The notes under the pieces are model-generated. The model was not told the origin of the DNA. It ran no database searches and worked only from the letters and a program-made list of their open reading frames with translations. 64,000 bases of DNA from NCBI GenBank assembly GCA_026671195.1, contig JAPOHD010000009.1, positions 51,721 through 115,720 of the forward strand, written 5' to 3'. Of the stretch, positions 9,599-17,810 are shown in pieces. The first letter of the stretch is position 1; every line of letters begins with the position of its first letter. Source of the DNA: Draconibacterium aestuarii (GTDB taxonomy: Bacteria; Bacteroidota; Bacteroidia; Bacteroidales; Prolixibacteraceae). The position numbers and the translations under genes were made by a program.

Positions 9599-11899
9599 TT
9601 AGTTGCTTGCTCTTATCTCAATAATTTCTTGCGAATAAGGATCTAATTTCAATTTAATATTTCCCTTTTGAAGTTTTGCTCCGGAATAGACACCCAGATC
9701 TTTACCCTCAAAAAGTGTTTTCAAATGGTATTTTTGTCCTGGGTTAACCCATGGAATATTTATATTTCTGGCAGCATCTCCACCTTCGCCACGCATCACA
9801 ACAACAATTCCATTCCCATTTTTATTGAGCTTTCCCCACCAGTGCCAGTCTTCATCGGTCGGCTGCGGCACTCCACTAAACTGAAAACAAGAATAAATGC
9901 CGTAATCATTTTCCAGCCTGCCTAAGATATCAAAACGATTCCGATAATGTGAAATATTTGCTTCTGTAAGTGAACTTAAATCTCCCGAGAATGAAAGTGG
10001 GGCTCCCATTAACCAACTACAAATCTGTCGATCCTGTATTTCAGGAGTTAAACTTCCGTTGAAATTAGTAGTAACTGCTCCAAAAATTTCTATTCGTTCA
10101 AGTGGAAGACCTCGATGTGCATACATCAGGTTTCGTGCACGAAAAGCACCTTGTATTAATTTTTGTTGCAGACTATCCACATCATAATCCCAGGAAGAAT
10201 TAACCTGCTGTTTCCGGTTGCCTGCCCCCCAGTATTCATTTGGCGCTGCATGATATGAATCCACATGTTTTAATACAGCAATATCGGCTGCGGGGCCCGG
10301 TGTTTCCCAATATATTTCATGCGAAAGTTGGAGCCAAACATTCGGATTAATGCGATGAATCTTATCCTGAGTTTCAAATAATCCTCTAAGTCCTCTTAAA
10401 TACGATTCTTTTAATGTCCGGCTTTCGTGCCCTTGGGCAATATCGCCATAACAAATATTACTCAGATCCTGCTTAAAATAATCGGCTTGATAGTTTTTAT
10501 TCAGATAAACAATTTCATTCACATATTTCTTCCTGGATTCATCGTAACAAAAACTAAGTCCTAATCCTCCTGCCCGTTTAATTAGTGGCAAGCTGTTAAG
10601 ATCAGGCTTATCGGTGTTCGTTTCTTTCTCATTCTCGTTAATAAACACAGAATACCACAGGCCCGTTTTCATTCCTTTCGACTGAATAAAATTACTTGTG
10701 CCTTTCATATCAGGGAAATTACATGAATTGGGATTAATTGTACTAACTGCCCAACCACCACCGGGTCCTGTATCAGACCATCCTGCATCCAGTTGAAAAC
10801 ATTTAAAACCTATGCGCGATGCAATATCAGCAGCAGTACGCATATTATTAGCATTGATATTAGCATTGTAATTTGTCCAGGAGCAAAACACAGGTGCTAC
10901 GTTCTGCTTTTCCTCAACGTTATAAAATATCTTTTCCTTCAAAAAAGATTTAAAGTCACTCTCCACACAACGATCAAGTGTTGTATAAGCAGAAGAAATC
11001 GTCGCATAACTCTCGTCGGAAAAAGCATATGTAAATGCAGCTTCCGACTTAAAAGATTCAGATGGCCCCAATACCCATTCAAAAAAATCCGGATTATATC
11101 CTAATGCTCCTTTTTCTGATACGGAACGTAATTTTGAAGGCACTTCACTTGCAGCAATAAATCCAGTTGAAGCCGATGGATTACTCCAGGCTATTATAGA
11201 AGAAGCAACACCTCGGGAATCAGGAGTCAGTAATGTTTTATTACCATATGACTCATCCACTTCAATATCGTCAATTATCAAATTTCCTAGTTTAAGCCAT
11301 TGGGTTCCATTGTTTCGAAACTTTATCCATTTACGAATTACAGGAAAACCATCGTATATTTCGTAAATTATTTGAACAGACAACCCTTGCCATTGTGTTT
11401 CTTGCGATGCAGAATAGGAAATCTTAAGCTGATTTTGCCCCGGGTTATTGGAATTTAATGAATAATCAACACAATCAAAAACATCAGACAAATGTACACC
11501 GGATATTGTTATCGAATCAGTCCATTCTACAGTTGAATTAAAATGATTTTCTTTTTTCTTGATTTGTAAAGCATCCGTAAGATTTTGTTCTGTATTCTGC
11601 TGTTCGATACGAGTCTCCGACAAATTAACTACACCTTGCGGCTCTTTATTTGGAGCCGCCTTCCATAAGGTTACCGAAAAATCACTCCTATTGTTGGTTA
11701 TCAGACTTTTCCCGTTCACCTTTAGCGACTTTGTATATACCTCACTATTTGAAACCCAAAACTTCCGTTTTAAAATGCCCGCATTAATACTAATCTTATT
11801 ACTTTTCTTTGTTATTGACCACTCGTCGACCGGCGGTTCAGGCTTGCAACAAAATAGTACAAGGCATATGATAGATAGAACAAAAACTTTTAGTTTCAT
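9599..11899 (-). CDS. GH36-like (clan GH-D) alpha-galactosidase-type lipoprotein
   Basis: A 766-aa protein with a lipobox (LVLFCC, Cys17 or Cys18). It has an N-terminal beta-supersandwich to about residue 330, then a TIM barrel with CSWTNYNANINANN, QLDAGWSD (369-376) and the nucleophile motif YFKQDLS (Asp478). The C-terminal beta-domain ends in YSQEIIEIRASN. Clan GH-D enzymes are retaining and use the Asp of this K-x-D motif; most cleave alpha-galactosides, some alpha-N-acetylgalactosaminides. It is followed by the phosphoesterase and preceded by the Q-type GH92 gene. The clan is clear. Whether CAZy would place it in GH36, GH27 or an unassigned group is not certain from reading. Confidence 0.78.
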   Translation of the reverse strand: MKLKVFVLSIICLVLFCCKPEPPVDEWSITKKSNKISINAGILKRKFWVSNSEVYTKSLKVNGKSLITNNRSDFSVTLWKAAPNKEPQGVVNLSETRIEQQNTEQNLTDALQIKKKENHFNSTVEWTDSITISGVHLSDVFDCVDYSLNSNNPGQNQLKISYSASQETQWQGLSVQIIYEIYDGFPVIRKWIKFRNNGTQWLKLGNLIIDDIEVDESYGNKTLLTPDSRGVASSIIAWSNPSASTGFIAASEVPSKLRSVSEKGALGYNPDFFEWVLGPSESFKSEAAFTYAFSDESYATISSAYTTLDRCVESDFKSFLKEKIFYNVEEKQNVAPVFCSWTNYNANINANNMRTAADIASRIGFKCFQLDAGWSDTGPGGGWAVSTINPNSCNFPDMKGTSNFIQSKGMKTGLWYSVFINENEKETNTDKPDLNSLPLIKRAGGLGLSFCYDESRKKYVNEIVYLNKNYQADYFKQDLSNICYGDIAQGHESRTLKESYLRGLRGLFETQDKIHRINPNVWLQLSHEIYWETPGPAADIAVLKHVDSYHAAPNEYWGAGNRKQQVNSSWDYDVDSLQQKLIQGAFRARNLMYAHRGLPLERIEIFGAVTTNFNGSLTPEIQDRQICSWLMGAPLSFSGDLSSLTEANISHYRNRFDILGRLENDYGIYSCFQFSGVPQPTDEDWHWWGKLNKNGNGIVVVMRGEGGDAARNINIPWVNPGQKYHLKTLFEGKDLGVYSGAKLQKGNIKLKLDPYSQEIIEIRASN

Positions 11900-12020
11900 T
11901 CGTTAAGAGTATTTATTGATTTAGGTAACTCATTTAACTCGCATTTTTGTCATTCACTCGTGCCGGCATCAGGCAGGTTTATGACAATATCCAGAGATGC
12001 TCTTTTCATTGTTTTCAATA

Positions 12021-14282
12021 TTAATCTATTCCCCAGTTTTTATTGGGTTCGCTTCCCATTTCGAATACTAATTCCCCACCTTTAACAATTTCATCATGTT
12101 TTATCCAGGACCGATTAAGTGGTTTCCCGTTAAATGAAGCCGACTGGATGAAAATATTTGTATCGGATAAATTCTTCGCCTCGATGCTGAACACTTTATT
12201 GTATGGATTAATAGTAACTTTCCTAAAAATTGGAGCAGTAAGCTGATAAACAGGATTTCCGGGACAAACCTGATATAATCCCATAGCACTCATATTATAC
12301 CATGCGGCCATACAACCGTAATCACAATCCATTTCCTGTACGTAACCATCAGGTGTTGATTTATATACCCGGTCGAAAATCGGTTCAGGAAAAAAATTGT
12401 GGGTACCATATTTCTGAACAATTGGCTCTTTTAAAATCTTTCGTACCCATTTTTGGGTTAACCAGGGAGCTCCTGCCTGATTAAATAAATACGGAGCATG
12501 CAAATCAATCTGATTTCCTGCAGTGTAAAGATCATTATCAAAAAAGCACTCCAGTTCTTGTATAAAATTTTTATTCCCTCCGTACTTTTCAATTAATGCC
12601 GGCATATCATGAATAATATTCCATCGCCAGTGCCATTTACTTCCTTCGTACGTATATTTTTCCCTGTTCTCAGTTGGATCATCGGGGAAATCGAGCCAGC
12701 TACCATCGGCTGAACGAGCACGAAAATAGTTTATCGAAGGATCCCAGGTGTTTTCCCAGTAACCGGCGCGCTGTATAAAATAGTTGTATTCATCTTCTTT
12801 GCCAAGTTCTATGGCAAGTTGAGCCATACACCAGTTATCCCACGAATATTCTCCTGTTTGATCGGGGCGAGCAGGAATATACCCGATGGAATCATATCGT
12901 TCAGGCATCTGAATCATCGCTTCGTGCTTCATGTAAGGATATACTGTTTCCATCGGAAAATCGAACAATCCTTTGAAATACGCATCCGTCATTACCATGA
13001 GCATGTGTTCGTGCCTGCATGTACTACAAGGATTATAGCCGTCTTTCCCCCGAACAGTGTAACAGAAACCATGTGGAGGATGGTTGTTATCCGGAAATGG
13101 GTCCCAATTCCCTGCTTGTTCATAAATATCGCGAAGTGATTTTACAATATCACGGTAAACATCAGGAATCCAAATACTGTACAAGGGATATTTAGTGCGG
13201 AACGAGTCCCAAAATGCGTAATTATTGTAATGTTTGTAATCCTCTGCCACGTGGTTTTGTTTATCTAAACCGGGGTAAGTTCCATCCACATCATTAGTTA
13301 AGTGTGGTAAAAAGCAGGTATGAAAAAGAGCGGTATAGAAAATAGTTTTATCCTCCTCATTTTCTCCTTCAACTTTTATTGCCGAAAGTTTATCATTCCA
13401 AAGCTTTGTTGCCTTTGTTTTTATTCCCTCAAAATCCCATCCCGGGCATTCAGCTTCCATATTCATTCTAGCCGCATTTATGCTGGTTAATGATAAACCT
13501 ACTTTAACCTGCAGGGTTCTGCTCTTTGTTTTTTGAAAGCTGCACACCAGTCCACCATAAGGTTGATTCAGGATTTCAGATTTCTCAACCAATGAAACAC
13601 CATCCCAACTTTTTGCTGCTGTAACAGGATGGTTAAATTCAACCACAAAATATTTATTCCCAATTGAACCCTCCAGTTTATTTGGAGAAATCTGTCTGCA
13701 CGAAATAGCCTTCCCGCGGTTTCCTGAATTAATAAAAAATTGTGGAACACCAGTACCACCAAAAGTGTATCTATGTATTCCCCCATGTTCGCTGGCCGTT
13801 AACTCCACCAGTATGTCATCTTGTGTTAGCAGAGTTTTATAATATCCGGCTCGCGCATACTCTGTTGTTTTCTCAATATCCAGTACCGGATTCACAAAAA
13901 ATGTATCGGACGGGTTATGCGAAAAAGGAACGATAGAAAGTAAACCTGCCCGGTCTCGGATCCTTCCTCCTCCGGAACTTCCCCGGTGAATGTGGCTAAA
14001 TCCCCTCACTTTCTTATCGGAATAATCATACCCTCCATGGGCAAAATCACCATTGGCAGTTAAACTTCCAGGGTAGGTATCTGGACCTAATTCGACCATA
14101 CCAAACGGGACTAATGCTGCCGGCAACCAATGACCGTGATCTCCCTGAGTACAAATAAAAGGATCGACATAGTCCACAGGTTGTTTTGTTGGCTGAGAAC
14201 AGGATAATATAGTAATTGCAAAAATCACAAATAACCAACTTTTATTGTGTTGAATTCTCATCGTAAAGCTTAATTTTTTCAT
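12021..14282 (-). CDS. GH92 family enzyme with Gln at the general-acid position (candidate mannose-phosphate uncapping enzyme)
   Basis: A 753-aa GH92 protein with lipobox TILSC (Cys29). Family blocks: PVDYVDPFICTQGDHG, GFSHIHRGSSGGG, AFWDSFRTKYPL, and MDCDYGCMAAWYNMSAMG with Asp652/Asp654 in the base region. Where the neighbouring GH92 has NEPDLHNP, this one has NQIDLHAP, so Gln591 replaces the general-acid Glu. From memory of the literature, this Glu-to-Gln change was reported for CcGH92_5, which removes mannose from mannose-1-phospho-6-mannose. Phosphate is a good leaving group that needs no acid catalyst. The PUL also encodes exported phosphatases that could remove the exposed phosphate. 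Family membership is sure; the uncapping role is inference. Confidence 0.9.
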   Translation of the reverse strand: MKKLSFTMRIQHNKSWLFVIFAITILSCSQPTKQPVDYVDPFICTQGDHGHWLPAALVPFGMVELGPDTYPGSLTANGDFAHGGYDYSDKKVRGFSHIHRGSSGGGRIRDRAGLLSIVPFSHNPSDTFFVNPVLDIEKTTEYARAGYYKTLLTQDDILVELTASEHGGIHRYTFGGTGVPQFFINSGNRGKAISCRQISPNKLEGSIGNKYFVVEFNHPVTAAKSWDGVSLVEKSEILNQPYGGLVCSFQKTKSRTLQVKVGLSLTSINAARMNMEAECPGWDFEGIKTKATKLWNDKLSAIKVEGENEEDKTIFYTALFHTCFLPHLTNDVDGTYPGLDKQNHVAEDYKHYNNYAFWDSFRTKYPLYSIWIPDVYRDIVKSLRDIYEQAGNWDPFPDNNHPPHGFCYTVRGKDGYNPCSTCRHEHMLMVMTDAYFKGLFDFPMETVYPYMKHEAMIQMPERYDSIGYIPARPDQTGEYSWDNWCMAQLAIELGKEDEYNYFIQRAGYWENTWDPSINYFRARSADGSWLDFPDDPTENREKYTYEGSKWHWRWNIIHDMPALIEKYGGNKNFIQELECFFDNDLYTAGNQIDLHAPYLFNQAGAPWLTQKWVRKILKEPIVQKYGTHNFFPEPIFDRVYKSTPDGYVQEMDCDYGCMAAWYNMSAMGLYQVCPGNPVYQLTAPIFRKVTINPYNKVFSIEAKNLSDTNIFIQSASFNGKPLNRSWIKHDEIVKGGELVFEMGSEPNKNWGID

Positions 14283-14324
14283 AACTGAATTGAATATAAT
14301 TGACCTGTTTTTGCTTTCTAATCT

Positions 14325-15296
14325 CTACTCCGGGAACCAACCTTTCAGAAATTGTTTTAGCGTTCCTTCATAATAAGCTTCCGCCAGGAATTCCTCTCCT
14401 CTTTGGTTTCCCCACGAATAATTAATAATCAGCTTACCTTTGTATTCACAAAAATCAATATCTGAATTGTTTCGATTCTCAGCAACTTCAATTCTCTGTC
14501 GTTGCTTAGCAGGCAATTTCTCGTTTGCAATCATCTTGTCTTCTTCCGAAGCTTTTAAAACAGGATTTAAGGGGCTGAGGTCCCAGTCTTTCAGATTTTT
14601 CGAACGAACCACTCTCATTTCGTACCCTTCATGAGCCTCAAGAAAAAAGTCGTAATAATAACCATCCATGTAACGCAAACAATGTGGTGCAGTATAACGA
14701 TCTTTGGCATAATTGTATTCAGGAGGTAATACTGTCCAGTTTTTCAAATTATCCGAGGTTGCAAACCGGGCAGTAAAACGTTTCCCGGCCTCGCTTTCAG
14801 GTTTTCCAATTTCGAACATCAAAACAAATTTATCCTCTGCTTTGGTCATCGATGTATTAAAAATTCCATATCCCGAAAGCTTAAAAGCCAACCAGTGTGA
14901 CCAATGTTCCAAATCATCGGATGCAAAAATATGTACCTCTTCCCCATCCCAGATATTTACGACTGAGACATAGACCGTATTGTTATCAACAAAAGCACTT
15001 CCAAGGTGATATCCTTTGGCAAAGGCCGGGGTGGCCAGTCCTGTTTCGTGATCTATAAAACGGGAATAGGAATCACCGGTATTATTCTTCCAGTAGTGAG
15101 GTCGAACATATTCAAAACGATACACCTTTTTATTGAACACGATGGGAGTAGCTTCAACCAGATCGGTATCTATTGTTCCCTTTTTTACAATAAGTGGGCG
15201 GTTTTCACTGTCTGTGGGCGGTTGTTTTTGCGTACAAGATATAAAGCTGATAAAAACAATGGTAATGATTAAGTTGAATAGGTTTTTGGCTTTCAT
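14325..15296 (-). CDS. Beta-propeller glycosidase-like lipoprotein
   Basis: A 323-aa lipoprotein (VFISFISC lipobox, Cys21). Its repeated blades resemble those of the five-bladed propeller hydrolases GH43, GH117 and relatives: VEATPIVFNKKVYRFEYV, FASDDLEHWSHW, FATSDNLKNWTVLP, RSKNLKDWDL and NNSDIDFCEYKGKLIINYSW. The motifs DRYTAPHCLRYMDGYYYDFF and the late Asp-Ile-Asp are plausible active-site elements, but I cannot assign catalytic residues with confidence. It lies 12 bp downstream of the GH9 gene and 42 bp upstream of GH92, so it belongs to the PUL transcript. Substrate unknown; a sialidase-like or arabinosidase/galactosidase-like activity are equally possible. Confidence 0.65.
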   Translation of the reverse strand: MKAKNLFNLIITIVFISFISCTQKQPPTDSENRPLIVKKGTIDTDLVEATPIVFNKKVYRFEYVRPHYWKNNTGDSYSRFIDHETGLATPAFAKGYHLGSAFVDNNTVYVSVVNIWDGEEVHIFASDDLEHWSHWLAFKLSGYGIFNTSMTKAEDKFVLMFEIGKPESEAGKRFTARFATSDNLKNWTVLPPEYNYAKDRYTAPHCLRYMDGYYYDFFLEAHEGYEMRVVRSKNLKDWDLSPLNPVLKASEEDKMIANEKLPAKQRQRIEVAENRNNSDIDFCEYKGKLIINYSWGNQRGEEFLAEAYYEGTLKQFLKGWFPE

Positions 15297-15308
15297 AATG
15301 CTTTGTTT

Positions 15309-17675
15309 TTAATTATAATACAGACTTTCGAGCAGGTATAACCACCTGGATGAAACATGTACCCAAACTTCTTTATAATTATAAAGAACTGCAGGTTGCC
15401 AATACGGAACATCATTTTCCGCACGGGTTTGTATCCCAACAGGTAATCCACCAACTATATCGTCACATGGAGCAGAGAAGAGCGGGGAGTAATTATATCC
15501 TTCTCCATACATCTGACTTTGGTTAAAAGGATTTTTTCCGACAATCCATTCCATTTGAGCCTGGCAAATCCGATCTATTTCACTGTCATTTAATATTTTA
15601 TTAGCCTGAGCCAATCCAATGGCATATGAAAGAATTACCGGAGAATTTCCCCTGCTGGATTCCCATACAGGAAACATTCTAAGATAATAATTTTCATCCA
15701 TTGGAATACCCTTTTTTATTTGCTCATCATCACTTGATCCAAGCTTATATACACATGTAGGTATCATATAATACGGAGCTGTTTGGGCAGACATCGATTT
15801 CAAATATTCAGCATACAGTTTAATTGAGGTGTGCCATTCTTCGTATTTTTCATTTTCTGGAAACAGTTTACAGAGTTCGGTAAGCCCCAGTATTGGAGAT
15901 ATCAGACTAACAACGTGCCTCTGAACGAAAATCACATCACTTTCTGCGTTATTATAAAAGAATCCACTTAACGGAATTTTCCAATCCATTGGTGTCTTTT
16001 GCTGGCACTGCATTAATTTATCGGCATATTTTATAATTGTCTGTTTAACGTCCTCTTCTTTTGAAACTTCAAACAATGCACATCCTGCCCATACACCTCT
16101 TGCCAGTGTTGCAATATCTGTTGGGTTAATCCTTTGTTCTGTTAAAAACCAATCTTCTATGGCGTATTTCAAACATTTCTCAGCAAGAGCCGGATCCCGT
16201 TTTTGCAAGATTTTAAAAGCCTCTACTTCAGCAATAACAGAACACCTGTTGTCTTTTGCATTAAATTTTGGATATGCAAGTTTATCATCGTCGTTTCCGA
16301 CAATCCCATCCGACCAGTGGTCGATAACTGTCCAAGTAACTTTCTGCCCGTCTTCAAACCTGTTTTTGTGAAGCCATTTTAGCCCCCACATGGCTTCTTC
16401 AATAAACCTTTTACTTAGTTTTGGATCTTCTTCTTCAAACTTCCTTGCCAACCGGAACATTGTACCGGTAGCTTCGGCTGTATCCGTGTACGACTGCGAA
16501 AGATCACCGGCATCGTGCCAGCCACCGTTTAAAAATACGGTATCCTGGTCTGAAACGGTGTACCAGTCAGAATGACAAACTTGATGTACACCTTCCACTT
16601 CATCTCCACACCGTTCGCAAAAGAAGAAGTTTATTGTTTTCAATAAGGTATTTCTCCAAACGTCATTTTGTATTTTGAAAGGCTTCGTTGTTTTTGAATC
16701 GTAAACCAGCTTGTACATTCCTTCTTTTGTAACTTCTGAAAAATCAAGCACAGAAAATTCACCGACAATACCCTCAACATGCTCCACTTCCTTTGTTAAA
16801 ATTATTTTATTGTCAGGATGCGAAAGCAATTTGAATGTTTTTATGCCAGTAAGAGACGTGATTGCAGTCTTCGAATCGCTTGAATTATAACCTGTATGAG
16901 AAAAGGAAATATCATTGTTTGTATTCCAGCTTTCAAAATGTTCTGTTTCTGCTTTTTGCAAAGCAAGTCGGTCGATATAAAAGACAACTGTATCTGTTGC
17001 ATCAATTTCATTTCCTTGCTGCCTGTATACAAACGAAATACTTTTAACCTCATCCCGCTTCAAATGAGGAATCTCAAAAACAACATCATTCCATTTATTG
17101 TTTTCCAACATTGCGGTATGAATACCTTCCCTGAGGTATTTGTCAGGTACATTTGTATCATTCTGTAAAATCATTAACAAATGAATTTTGCGATGGCCGG
17201 AACAATCCGGGTATATTTTTGCGGAGATTCTGGTATAGTCCGAAAAATCTTCATTGTCAAAAAGTCGTGTCAGAAAAATCCAGTTCCACATTCTCTGCTC
17301 CGGTTGCATGGGAGATTCTGTTCGGGTAGGTGTTTTTAGTTTTATTGAATAAGAACCTTCAAACACCTGCTTCTCAGAAAGACTAAAATCAACGAATGCG
17401 TTCTTTTCCTGCGTAATCTTATTCGATCCGGGAACAAAAACATTTCCTTGCCACCGGTCTAATGACTCCATTTTATCAACAAGTCTTTCCTTTAAAATGT
17501 CTTTTTTATTCCAAGTTGTCTGAAGACTATTTATTGTGTCATGTTCTAAAGGGATAAAAGAGAAAACACTCGATTCCAGTTCTTCACTCTCGATTTTTTT
17601 GTTTCTATCATACTGACAACCCATCATCAGTATGAGTATCAATAAAACAATATTTAATTTAATTCCGGATTCCAT
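15309..17675 (-). CDS. GH9 family hydrolase with N-terminal CBM-like and Ig-like domains, lipoprotein
   Basis: GH9 enzymes are inverting beta-glycanases, classically endoglucanases, with exo-glucosaminidase-type relatives. I start it at 17675, giving a lipoprotein signal (LLILILMMGC); an ATG at 17732 would add 19 residues. About 230 residues form a CBM-like beta-sandwich, followed by a CelD_N-type Ig domain (GEFSVLDFSEVTKEGMYKLV). The (alpha/alpha)6 catalytic domain has GGWHDAGD at about residues 384-391 and a C-terminal acid in YNYKEVWVHVSSRW, where GH9 enzymes have NEVA. A WIVGKNPFNQSQMYG block is also typical. The 12-bp gap to the next gene indicates one operon. GH9 is sure, substrate not: cellulose is unlikely in this company. 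Confidence 0.82.
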   Translation of the reverse strand: MESGIKLNIVLLILILMMGCQYDRNKKIESEELESSVFSFIPLEHDTINSLQTTWNKKDILKERLVDKMESLDRWQGNVFVPGSNKITQEKNAFVDFSLSEKQVFEGSYSIKLKTPTRTESPMQPEQRMWNWIFLTRLFDNEDFSDYTRISAKIYPDCSGHRKIHLLMILQNDTNVPDKYLREGIHTAMLENNKWNDVVFEIPHLKRDEVKSISFVYRQQGNEIDATDTVVFYIDRLALQKAETEHFESWNTNNDISFSHTGYNSSDSKTAITSLTGIKTFKLLSHPDNKIILTKEVEHVEGIVGEFSVLDFSEVTKEGMYKLVYDSKTTKPFKIQNDVWRNTLLKTINFFFCERCGDEVEGVHQVCHSDWYTVSDQDTVFLNGGWHDAGDLSQSYTDTAEATGTMFRLARKFEEEDPKLSKRFIEEAMWGLKWLHKNRFEDGQKVTWTVIDHWSDGIVGNDDDKLAYPKFNAKDNRCSVIAEVEAFKILQKRDPALAEKCLKYAIEDWFLTEQRINPTDIATLARGVWAGCALFEVSKEEDVKQTIIKYADKLMQCQQKTPMDWKIPLSGFFYNNAESDVIFVQRHVVSLISPILGLTELCKLFPENEKYEEWHTSIKLYAEYLKSMSAQTAPYYMIPTCVYKLGSSDDEQIKKGIPMDENYYLRMFPVWESSRGNSPVILSYAIGLAQANKILNDSEIDRICQAQMEWIVGKNPFNQSQMYGEGYNYSPLFSAPCDDIVGGLPVGIQTRAENDVPYWQPAVLYNYKEVWVHVSSRWLYLLESLYYN

Positions 17676-17810
17676 AAATTCCTGCTTCCCTAATTTTATT
17701 AAAATGAGAAAAGCAAGCAGGAATTCTCCCACTCGTGCGCTTTCTCATTTAACTAACCAAAACTTAACTTCTAATTAATTTCATTTGTATTTTTTCGTTT
17801 CTACAACGAT

